Assembly: GCA_964532005.1 (NCBI GenBank)
Contig: CAZHER010000017.1
Coordinates: forward strand, 1-6,146
Direction: 5' to 3'
Length of the DNA stretch: 6,146 nucleotides
From: CAYQEU01 sp964532005
GTDB lineage: Bacteria > Patescibacteriota > Doudnabacteria > UBA920
A program made the position numbers and the translations under genes. Shown here piece after piece: positions 1 to 4,860 of the stretch. The notes under the pieces are model-generated. The model saw only the letters and a list, made by a program, of their open reading frames with translations, was not told where the DNA came from and made no database searches. Within the stretch, counting starts at the first letter, position 1. Each line of letters opens with the position of its first letter.

Positions 1-336
1 GCCCCATATTGGGCATTGGATCCGCTACCTTTGAATTATAGGCTCAAATACGATCCTTCCGCTGCCAATGGGAGGCTATACTATCCAAGTAGTGGTTCTA
101 AGAAATTCTTTTTAGGTCCAGAAGGATCAGAAACAGTTGACTCTGATTATTATAGAAGAATAACAATAGCCGAAGACACTGCCTATCCGTATGATTCGAC
201 CAGTCCAAAACTGGAAGTTACTGTTGATGTTTGGTGGAATGACCGGAAGTGCCCCCAGGTGGAGTCTTATGAACAAAGTACACCTTCTTGTAGTGTTAGC
301 TTAAAAAGCTACTTAACAAACTGGAAAAATTATTAA
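1..336 (+). CDS. PilV/pseudopilin-like type IV pilus protein, C-terminal part (5' end outside window)
   Basis: The reading frame is open from base 1 (A-P-Y-W-A-L-D-P...) to TAA at 334-336, so this is the last 111 residues of a longer gene; the TTG at 16 is internal, not a credible start. The N-terminal prepilin helix is not visible. The visible part has the layout of the globular end of PilV-like minor pilins: a YYRRITI strand, a hydrophilic loop, a KLEVTVDVWWND strand pair, and a final SLKSYLTNWKNY tail, which resembles the 'V.V.W....L.T.LTNW' ending common in these proteins (family recollection, not a search). Two cysteines (KCPQ and PSCS) lie close together and could form a disulfide. The stop codon directly touches the ATG of the next prepilin gene, so the two are almost certainly co-transcribed. 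The general class (pilin-like surface protein) is likely; the exact subfamily is uncertain. Confidence 0.72.
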   Translation, partial: APYWALDPLPLNYRLKYDPSAANGRLYYPSSGSKKFFLGPEGSETVDSDYYRRITIAEDTAYPYDSTSPKLEVTVDVWWNDRKCPQVESYEQSTPSCSVSLKSYLTNWKNY

Positions 337-915
337 ATGAAAAATTTCAAATTACAAAAAGGGTTTACTTTGATGGAAATAGTAGTGGCTACTACAATTT
401 TTGCCACTTCGTTGACCTTAATGATGGCTTTGTTTAATTACACATTGAAGATCAATCGTCGGGTTGATGCGCAAAGACAGACCGCCCAAGGTACCCGTAA
501 TTTTATGGAATTTTTGGTCAGAGAGATACGCAATGGAAAAATAGATTATGTAAATTCCTACAGATTTTGTCAGCCCAATTACTACAGCACCGACAATACT
601 GCTTTGGCCATAGTGAATAGATCTGGGGAGCTGGAATGCTTCTACTTGGACGGGAGTGATTTATATATAGAAAAATCTGGTACAACAACTAAAATCAACC
701 CAACCAATTTGACCCTGGATGCATCCTCTTTCAGGTTTATAGTGCAGCCTTCGGACAATGCTCACCCATCTAACCCACCGTATCCTGGGCTTCAGCCTTT
801 CGTAACCATTATTGCCAAATTTAGTACTACGGTTGCAGGGACAAATACACAAATAGTAATTCCTTATCAAACATCTGTTTCACCAGACGTATATGACATA
901 CCACATGAAGGATAA
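337..915 (+). CDS. Minor prepilin with class III leader (PulJ/PilW-like)
   Basis: This 192-residue protein begins MKNFKLQKG|FTLMEIVVATT: a short basic leader, the prepilin peptidase cleavage site after Gly9, Phe10 as the mature N-terminus to be methylated, and Glu14 as the conserved Glu5 of mature pilins. A hydrophobic helix follows (about residues 10-36), which anchors the precursor in the membrane and later packs in the pilus core. A RNFMEFLVREIRNGKI segment (54-70) is typical of PulJ/GspJ/PilW-type minor pilins ('...L..d.r.a...'). Cys78 and Cys101 could form a disulfide in the globular domain. The ATG directly follows the upstream TAA, and there is only a poor purine stretch (ctggaaaaa) in front, suggesting translational coupling. 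The downstream gene overlaps its end. A type IV pilus or pseudopilus minor subunit is well supported; the specific subunit name is inferred from position and style. Confidence 0.85.
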   Translation: MKNFKLQKGFTLMEIVVATTIFATSLTLMMALFNYTLKINRRVDAQRQTAQGTRNFMEFLVREIRNGKIDYVNSYRFCQPNYYSTDNTALAIVNRSGELECFYLDGSDLYIEKSGTTTKINPTNLTLDASSFRFIVQPSDNAHPSNPPYPGLQPFVTIIAKFSTTVAGTNTQIVIPYQTSVSPDVYDIPHEG

Positions 916-1633
916 AATTCTACCCCAAAATAACAATAGTCAATCTGGCATTACTTTAATGCTTGCTGTTTTGGTGCTTGCTGGAATTACAGCTATTGCA
1001 TTTAGCATAGCTGCCATAGTGTTTGTGGAGATTCGCTCCTCCGGAGATTTATTAAGAACTGAGCCGGCGTTGTATGCAGTTCAAAGCGTGACCGAAGAAG
1101 CATTTTACAGTGCTACAAGAAATATTGATGATTTCAGCTTTAGCACCACTATTAATGGGGTAAACTTGGCTGCGGCAGAAAGACAGTATGATCCTTCACC
1201 TCAAACTTATGTAGTATATTACAACACAGAAACAAAATTTTCATTGGCAAATCCGGCAGCGCCTTTCCAGAATTCCTATAAGAGTGTTGATATTGAGTAT
1301 ATAAATCCTTATCCCGGCACCATTGTAACTGCATCGGTGATTCAATACGAGGATAATGGTCAATCTGCTACGGTTGATGCTCAGGATTTAAGTTCCTCCA
1401 GCACCAGTATGCACATAGATTTTGACAGCTATGCCAATGCCAGCAATTCTGAGTTCGAAATAGTTCTTACCACTGACAATCCAACCAATTCAACTATACT
1501 CGTGGCCAGTGAACGTAACGGTACGCCATCAAGCGGGCTTCCTTTAATCGGCAGAAAAGCTTATGATGTCACGGCAAGTTATCTTGGACTGACCCGTAAA
1601 TATACGGTTTCTACACCAACAACCAACAACTAA
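893..1633 (+). CDS. PilX-like minor pilin/pilus assembly protein
   Basis: This 246-residue protein has a polar N-terminus, then SQSG|ITLMLAVLVLAGITAIAFSIAAIVFVEIRSSG, a prepilin-like Gly (residue 19) followed by one long hydrophobic helix (about 20-46). The usual Glu at mature position 5 is missing, as is common in PilX/GspK-type minor subunits. The stretch EIRSSGDLLRTEPALYAVQSVTEEAFY after the helix is the characteristic 'A..a...aeea.y' segment of PilX N-terminal domains. The rest is Ser/Thr/Asn-rich, beta-prone, has no cysteine and ends PTTNN, consistent with an exported beta domain. It overlaps the preceding gene by 23 bases. A second ATG at 905 (MKDKILPQ...) gives a more conventional charged leader and an 11-base overlap; neither start has a visible Shine-Dalgarno, so 905 is a real alternative. 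It is the last gene of the pilus cluster and is followed directly by a strong terminator. Confidence 0.75.
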   Translation: MTYHMKDKILPQNNNSQSGITLMLAVLVLAGITAIAFSIAAIVFVEIRSSGDLLRTEPALYAVQSVTEEAFYSATRNIDDFSFSTTINGVNLAAAERQYDPSPQTYVVYYNTETKFSLANPAAPFQNSYKSVDIEYINPYPGTIVTASVIQYEDNGQSATVDAQDLSSSSTSMHIDFDSYANASNSEFEIVLTTDNPTNSTILVASERNGTPSSGLPLIGRKAYDVTASYLGLTRKYTVSTPTTNN

Positions 1634-1657
1634 AAAACCCGCTTCGTGCGGGTTTTT
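1633..1657. terminator. Bidirectional intrinsic terminator between convergent genes
   Basis: A stem of 10 bp (five A-T pairs plus CCCGC/GCGGG) closes a TTCGT loop. On the + strand it is followed by TTTTT, A, A and further T-runs; on the - strand it ends in a run of six Ts. It begins at the stop codon of the PilX-like gene and lies 12 bases beyond the end of the convergent LysM gene, so it can end both transcripts. Confidence 0.9.
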
Positions 1658-1668
1658 AATTTTTGTTT

Positions 1669-2046
1669 TTATTGTTGAGGGATTTTTAGTGTCTGTCCGG
1701 GTTTCAGAGTGAATGGACTTTCCAAGTCGTTCAGAGTTGCTATTGTTGTCCAACTTATTTTGTAGCTCTGGCCAATATTGAATATTGTATCTCCTGGCTT
1801 AACAGTGTATTCAATAAAGGGTGAAGCTTGGGTTTGCTGTAACTGTTCCTGGTCGTCTGCCCCAAGCACTTGTGGTTCAGGAGCTGTTTTAGAAGAGAAC
1901 AAATAAATCGTTCTGGCGGTGAGGATCAAGCTGAGCCCGAGAAAAACAAATCCGATGTATTTCAAGTAATTCTGTTTGGAAAATCCTCTACCAACTCCCA
2001 ATTGTAATTGTGGTGATAATTTTACTTTGTTTGGGGAAAATTTCAT
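1669..2046 (-). CDS. Membrane-anchored LysM domain protein
   Basis: This 125-residue protein has a basic cytoplasmic N-terminus (about residues 1-28), one transmembrane helix (about 29-50, YLKYIGFVFLGLSLILTARTIYLF), a low-complexity Glu/Gln/Ala/Pro linker (about 52-78), and one LysM domain at the C-terminus (about 79-123). The LysM hallmarks are visible: IEYTVKPGDTIFNIGQSY at the start, the central T-IATLNDL, and the closing LKPGQTLKIP. LysM binds N-acetylglucosamine-containing glycans such as peptidoglycan, so the protein is likely tethered to the inner membrane with the domain facing the wall. No catalytic domain is attached, so it may be a wall-binding anchor or partner. The ATG at 2046 is preceded by only a weak purine stretch (GTAAAG). 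It is convergent with the pilus genes and divergent from ligA, hence probably a single-gene transcript. Confidence 0.87.
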   Translation of the reverse strand: MKFSPNKVKLSPQLQLGVGRGFSKQNYLKYIGFVFLGLSLILTARTIYLFSSKTAPEPQVLGADDQEQLQQTQASPFIEYTVKPGDTIFNIGQSYKISWTTIATLNDLESPFTLKPGQTLKIPQQ

Positions 2047-2067
2047 AAATTCTTTACGTTTAGTATA

Positions 2068-2087
2068 ATTTTAACAGCATTTTAACC
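2068..2087. repeat. Tandem direct repeat ATTTTAAC, one helical turn apart (candidate operator)
   Basis: ATTTTAAC occurs at 2068-2075 and again at 2079-2086, with an 11-bp period, read equally as TTAACA-N5-TTAACC (2071-2087). It lies between the -10 and -35 of the LysM promoter. Two half sites 11 bp apart in direct orientation is the arrangement bound by OmpR/PhoB-family response regulators, as in the TTHACA-N5-TTHACA boxes of Bacillus PhoP. In such AT-rich DNA chance is a serious alternative. Confidence 0.35.
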
Positions 2088-2096
2088 TTATTTCAA
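2068..2096 (-). promoter_or_regulatory. Sigma70-type promoter for the LysM gene
   Basis: On the - strand there is TTGAAA (plus coordinates 2091-2096), a 17-bp spacer, then TAAAAT (2068-2073); each hexamer has five of six consensus bases. Transcription would start near 2061, giving a leader of about 15 nt. A second possible -10, TATACT (2062-2067), overlaps but has no well-spaced -35. The spacer contains a direct repeat (see the separate entry). Confidence 0.6.
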
Positions 2097-2103
2097 TATG
2101 GCT

Positions 2104-2131
2104 TTGGGGATAACCAGCTAAATAGTATAAT
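2104..2131 (+). promoter_or_regulatory. ligA promoter with perfect TATAAT; predicts a leaderless mRNA
   Basis: A perfect -10 hexamer TATAAT lies at 2126-2131. The -35 is weak (TTGGGG at 2104-2109, 16-bp spacer). The ligA ATG starts at 2139, only seven bases after the -10, which is where transcription would begin. The context TAGTATAATT is a 10-base copy of 2061-2070 on the same strand, 62 bp upstream. No Shine-Dalgarno precedes the ATG, which agrees with leaderless translation. Confidence 0.65.
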
Positions 2132-2138
2132 TAGTGTA

Positions 2139-4169
2139 ATGGACAAAAATATTGCTAAAAATAGAATAGATAAATTAAGGGAGCAAATAGAGGATCTAAG
2201 GTATAGATATCATGTGTTAAACGACCCTAAAGTCACAGATGATATTTATGAATCGCTAATACGCGAACTATACAAGCTGGAAAATGACTTCCCTGAGTTT
2301 AGAGACCCCAATTCGCCTACTAACCGTATTGCCAGCAAACCGTTGGATAAGTTCAGTAAAGTGCTACACCGCGCTCGCATGCTTTCTTTGAATGATGCTT
2401 TTAGTAAAGATGATGTTTTGGCTTGGGAGACTAGAATAAAACGCTTACTTTCACCTTCTCAAAAATTTGAATATTTTGCCGAGTTGAAATTAGATGGTTT
2501 GGCAGTGTCGTTAATTTATGAAGAAGGTCGGTTTGTAAGAGGTGCCACCAGAGGTGATGGCCATATCGGGGAAGACATTACTCAGAATTTAAGAACAATA
2601 AAATCTATTCCCTTAATCCTGCGAGGACAAAGCCCGGAGTTGGTAGAGATTCGAGGGGAGGCAATTATGCGCAAAGAAGTTTTGGACAAGCTAAATAAAA
2701 AGAATGCTAAACTGGGCAAACCTTTATTTGCTAATACCAGAAATGCAGCGGCTGGTGGGTTACGTCAGTTAGATCCCAAATTGACAGCAGAAAGACAGTT
2801 GGATTTTTTTGCTTATGACATTGCTTGGCATGGCACCAGAACTACCAACAACCATTTTAGAACCCATAGCCAAGAGCATGAACAATTACGGAAATTAGGT
2901 TTTAGAGTAGATAAGCATGAAACTGTATGCAAGCATACCGCCGAACTTTTCCAATTTATAGACAAGATAGGAAAGTTGAGAGCAGGTTTTCCTTTTGGCA
3001 CCGATGGGGTCGTTATATCGGTAAATAATACTGAGCTTCATGACAAGCTGGGAGTGGTTGGCAAAGCTCCCCGCTACATGCTCGCCTATAAATACCCTGC
3101 CGAAAAAGCCACTACTAAGGTTTTGGACATCAAGGTGAATGTAGGCAGGACCGGCGTACTTACACCTTTGGCTGTGTTTGAACCCACATTAGTTGCAGGT
3201 TCAACCATTAGCAAAGCCACTTTGCATAATATGGATCAAATACACAGACTAGGAATAAAGATTGGAGACACAGTGGTAATTCAAAAAGCAGGAGATGTTA
3301 TACCTGAAGTTGTGGAGGTTTTGCCGAAGATGCGTACCGGTAAAGAAAAGCTTTTTAAAATGCCGAGAAATTGTCCAGTATGCAGCAGTATTGTTGAGCA
3401 AAAATCCTTGATCGGATCTAGTAAAAAACAGACCAATTCCACGGCATACTATTGCACCAATCCCACATGTCCCGCAAAAAACCAAAGAGGGATGGAACAT
3501 TTTGTAAATGCGTTTGAAATTTATACTGTCGGCCCAAAAATTATTTCCAGATTTAAGGATGAGGGACTTATATCTGATGCCGCAGATTTATTTACATTGA
3601 CAGAAGGCGATATAAATACGTTGGAGCGATTTGGAGAAAAAAGCGCTGAGAATATTATTCGTTCTATCCAGGAAAGAAAAAAAGTCTCTTTGGCGAAGTT
3701 TATTTACGCTCTTGGTATAGACAATGTTGGAGAGCAAACCTCGGAGGATCTAGCTAGCCATTTTAGCTCCTTGGAAAAATTGACCAAAGCTTCAGCAGAT
3801 CAAATTAATGAAATTGAAAATATAGGTCCGGTTGTTTCCCAAAGCGTTTTTGAATATTTTCACAACCCAACAAATCTTGGTTATATAGACAAGCTCGCGG
3901 CAAATGGGATTACTATAGGTAAATCAGAGAAGAAGATTGGCGGCAAGCTGGAAGATAAAATTTTTGTGCTGACAGGAACTCTGCAAACAATGACCCGCGA
4001 TGAAGCAAAGCAAAAAATTAAACTACTTGGCGGTAAGGTGTCAGGTTCAGTTTCTAAAAATACTTCATATGTTGTTGCAGGGGATTCTGCTGGTAGCAAA
4101 TTGGCAAATGCAAAAAAGCTCGGAGTAGAAGTTTTGGATGAGAAACAGTTTATTAATTTGTTGAAATAA
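2139..4169 (+). CDS. ligA: NAD+-dependent DNA ligase LigA
   Basis: This 676-residue protein has the full length of the family (E. coli LigA is 671). It seals nicks in duplex DNA using NAD+ in replication and repair. Domains in order: Ia NMN-binding (about 1-70, YRYHVLNDPKVTDDIYESL), nucleotidyltransferase (about 70-325) with KLDG (AMP-accepting Lys117, Asp119), ATRGDG, EIRGE (Glu174), RNAAAGGLRQLDP (Arg201, Arg209), and YKYPAE (Lys318), OB fold (about 325-405, VGRTGVLTP, ATLHN, GDTVVIQKAGDVIPEV), a four-Cys zinc finger (412, 415, 439, 444, with a longer inner loop than in E. coli), helix-hairpin-helix repeats (about 450-590), and a C-terminal BRCT domain (about 603-676). Two deviations stand out: motif IV reads DGVVIS (Ser294 where E. 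coli has Lys290), and the domain Ia Tyr-Asp pair is Tyr37-Glu38. The start follows a TATAAT box by seven bases with no Shine-Dalgarno. Identity is certain; full activity is expected but the active-site changes deserve attention. Confidence 0.98.
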   Translation: MDKNIAKNRIDKLREQIEDLRYRYHVLNDPKVTDDIYESLIRELYKLENDFPEFRDPNSPTNRIASKPLDKFSKVLHRARMLSLNDAFSKDDVLAWETRIKRLLSPSQKFEYFAELKLDGLAVSLIYEEGRFVRGATRGDGHIGEDITQNLRTIKSIPLILRGQSPELVEIRGEAIMRKEVLDKLNKKNAKLGKPLFANTRNAAAGGLRQLDPKLTAERQLDFFAYDIAWHGTRTTNNHFRTHSQEHEQLRKLGFRVDKHETVCKHTAELFQFIDKIGKLRAGFPFGTDGVVISVNNTELHDKLGVVGKAPRYMLAYKYPAEKATTKVLDIKVNVGRTGVLTPLAVFEPTLVAGSTISKATLHNMDQIHRLGIKIGDTVVIQKAGDVIPEVVEVLPKMRTGKEKLFKMPRNCPVCSSIVEQKSLIGSSKKQTNSTAYYCTNPTCPAKNQRGMEHFVNAFEIYTVGPKIISRFKDEGLISDAADLFTLTEGDINTLERFGEKSAENIIRSIQERKKVSLAKFIYALGIDNVGEQTSEDLASHFSSLEKLTKASADQINEIENIGPVVSQSVFEYFHNPTNLGYIDKLAANGITIGKSEKKIGGKLEDKIFVLTGTLQTMTRDEAKQKIKLLGGKVSGSVSKNTSYVVAGDSAGSKLANAKKLGVEVLDEKQFINLLK

Positions 4170-4173
4170 ATGG

Positions 4174-4281
4174 ATGAGACTGGATGATATAGCAAGTTCA
4201 ATGAAAGAAAGTCCAAATCAGTGGTCTGCTTCCCTTCAGGGATTCGCAGAAATAAAAGAATTTATAGAGAAAAATATTTAG
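4174..4281 (+). CDS. Possible 35-residue ORF downstream of ligA, unknown
   Basis: An ATG five bases after the ligA stop opens a 35-codon frame ending TAG at 4279-4281: MRLDDIASSMKESPNQWSAS at the start and an amphipathic LQGFAEIKEFIEKNI end. I recognise no family. It has no clear Shine-Dalgarno, but its nearness to ligA would allow coupled translation, and the sequence is less repetitive than the intergenic DNA that follows. Another ATG at 4170 closes after five codons. It could equally be a chance ORF or a decayed gene remnant. Confidence 0.25.
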   Translation: MRLDDIASSMKESPNQWSASLQGFAEIKEFIEKNI

Positions 4282-4291
4282 GTTTCTGGAT

Positions 4292-4328
4292 AAGCTGTGT
4301 AAACCATGTTTATAATGTTTCACAGCTT
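4292..4328. repeat. 12-bp inverted repeat after ligA
   Basis: AAGCTGTG-T-AAAC (4292-4304) pairs with GTTTCACAGCTT (4317-4328), giving 12 bp with one bulged T and a 12-base loop. It is followed by A-runs, not T-runs, on the + strand, so it is not a standard intrinsic terminator. GCTTAAA (4325-4331) can instead pair with TTTAAGC (4343-4349), an overlapping alternative hairpin. It could stabilise the ligA mRNA 3' end or be a protein-binding palindrome. Confidence 0.5.
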
Positions 4329-4383
4329 AAAAAACCCTTATATTTAAGCCATTAATTTTTGTCCTGATATTAGCCATTAACTC

Positions 4384-4412
4384 TTGACAGAAGAGGCTTA
4401 ATATTCTACTAT
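4384..4412 (+). promoter_or_regulatory. Strong sigma70-type promoter, probably for the 23S rRNA leader
   Basis: TTGACA (4384-4389, perfect) is followed by a 17-bp spacer and TACTAT (4407-4412, five of six). Transcription would start near 4419. It is the best promoter in the window and the only good one between ligA and 23S rRNA, as expected for a stable RNA gene. AGCCATTAA repeats end three bases upstream of the -35. The product is either a 23S precursor with a leader of about 440 nt, or a short RNA ending at the terminator near 4543, or both. Confidence 0.7.
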
Positions 4413-4436
4413 TCCTATACAGTTTTACAACAAAAA

Positions 4437-4475
4437 CTCTTTATATATAGATGTTAAAATTATCAACATTTAACA
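4437..4475 (+). promoter_or_regulatory. boxA-like sequence and hairpin in the putative rRNA leader
   Basis: CTCTTTA (4437-4443) matches the core of the rRNA antitermination boxA (TGCTCTTTAACA). It is followed by a hairpin TGTTAAA (4452-4458) / TTTAACA (4469-4475) with a ten-base loop, in a place where rrn leaders often carry a boxB-like stem, though E. coli has the order boxB-boxA. A seven-base match in AT-rich DNA is weak by itself; the position 18 bases after the predicted start and before a terminator is the argument for it. Confidence 0.3.
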
Positions 4476-4482
4476 AACAAAA

Positions 4483-4528
4483 GCGGATCCTCACATAGGC
4501 GCTAATTTTATGCGCTATGCGGAACCGC
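4483..4528 (+). promoter_or_regulatory. Antiterminator-like hairpin overlapping a terminator
   Basis: GCGG (4483-4486) and CC (4489-4490) can pair with GG (4521-4522) and CCGC (4525-4528) across a two-base internal loop; inside, CATA-G-GCGC (4494-4502) pairs with GCGCTATG (4512-4519) around a loop of nine bases. Forming this long hairpin uses CCGC 4525-4528, which is also the left arm of the following terminator. The two folds are therefore mutually exclusive, the logic of an attenuator. No known riboswitch core was recognised. Confidence 0.45.
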
Positions 4529-4543
4529 GAAAGCGGTTTTTTT
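4523..4543 (+). terminator. Intrinsic terminator with GAAA tetraloop
   Basis: AACCGC (4523-4528), loop GAAA (4529-4532), GCGGTT (4533-4538), with seven consecutive Ts from 4537 to 4543. It would end transcripts from the 4384-4412 promoter after about 120 nt, or act as the terminator half of an attenuator. It also lies downstream of ligA and could stop that transcript. Confidence 0.75.
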
Positions 4544-4583
4544 GTTGCCAAAATAGTTTAGTCAAAGTTCTTACCAAAATAAT

Positions 4584-4695
4584 TTTATCTCTACATACTT
4601 ACTGCTCTGCTAGACCGGTAGCCATTCCAATTATACTTGGGAATACAGGCTTGATGTAACCGAAGTGAGTTGAGCAGTAGCTATGTGGATGTAAA
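4584..4695 (+). ncRNA. Large multibranched RNA fold of unknown identity in the 23S leader
   Basis: Bases 4584-4607 pair with 4672-4695 in a 24-position helix with 22 paired positions; the mismatches are C4589/T4690 and C4598/C4681. The core is TACTGCTC (4600-4607) with GAGCAGTA (4672-4679). The enclosed 64 bases can form a hairpin GCTA/TAGC (4609-4622), a seven-pair hairpin ATTCCAA/TTGGGAAT with one bulged G (4624-4644), and a weak third stem (about 4658-4671). It is not a tRNA and matches no riboswitch core I recognise. It may be a leader domain acting in rRNA processing or antitermination, or a separate small RNA. Confidence 0.5.
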
Positions 4696-4742
4696 TCTTG
4701 CAACGGATGAAATTCCTCGCACATTAAAAATTGAATAGGGTA

Positions 4743-4773
4743 TCTTATTCTGGCTTCAACCACCAGAATAAGA
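4743..4773 (+). other. Perfect 11-bp hairpin in the 23S leader
   Basis: TCTTATTCTGG (4743-4753) pairs perfectly with CCAGAATAAGA (4763-4773) around the nine-base loop CTTCAACCA. No T-run follows, so it is not an intrinsic terminator. Lying 87 bases before the mature 23S end, it is a candidate RNase III-type processing site or spacer stem. Confidence 0.5.
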
Positions 4774-4842
4774 ATGTAAGATTCATAATAAAGTTAGTAA
4801 GTAAAACATTGTATCCAAACAAGAACAAGAACTGGAAAAGAT

Positions 4843-4860
4843 AATCCTATTTATAGGATT
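4843..4860 (+). other. 7-bp hairpin abutting the mature 23S 5' end
   Basis: AATCCTA (4843-4849) pairs perfectly with TAGGATT (4854-4860), loop TTTA. Its last base coincides with the 23S 5' end predicted by alignment to E. coli, so it could mark or delay 5' end trimming. Confidence 0.4.

Larger units (their letters stand above)
4282..4859 (+). other. 578-bp non-coding leader/intergenic region between ligA and 23S rRNA
   Basis: I see no convincing protein gene, tRNA, 5S or 16S sequence here on either strand. The stretch holds, in order, an inverted repeat (4292-4328), a 9-bp direct repeat AAGCCATTAA-like pair (AGCCATTAA at 4347-4355 and 4372-4380), a strong promoter (4384-4412), a boxA-like CTCTTTA (4437-4443), a small hairpin (4452-4475), attenuator-like hairpins with a terminator (4483-4543), a large multibranched fold (4584-4695), an 11-bp hairpin (4743-4773) and a 7-bp hairpin at the 23S boundary (4843-4860). 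The density of structure suggests a transcribed rRNA leader. Confidence 0.6.

Noticed and set aside
3881..4216. 111-codon minus-strand ORF
   Set aside because: It is antisense to the BRCT-coding end of ligA, whose frame is fully explained; a shadow ORF.
4291..4304. DnaA box-like sequence near GGATAAGCTGTGTAAAC
   Set aside because: No copy matches TTATNCACA on either strand, there is no cluster, and no dnaA or dnaN is nearby.
4483..4496. GGATCCTCAC resembles the 3' end of 16S rRNA (GGATCACCTCC)
   Set aside because: Only about five contiguous bases match, and no other 16S block occurs upstream, where ligA is intact to 4169.
4512..4543. GGAACCGCG resembles the T-box riboswitch core (GGNACCGCG) next to a terminator
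   Set aside because: The rest of the T-box is not visible: no Stem I with specifier loop, the AGGGU part of the motif is absent, and no aminoacyl-tRNA synthetase or amino acid gene follows. The match is explained by the terminator stem itself.
4698..4727. Possible second promoter (TTGCAA with CATTAA) close to 23S
   Set aside because: The -10 matches only three of six bases with an 18-bp spacer; much weaker than the 4384-4412 promoter.
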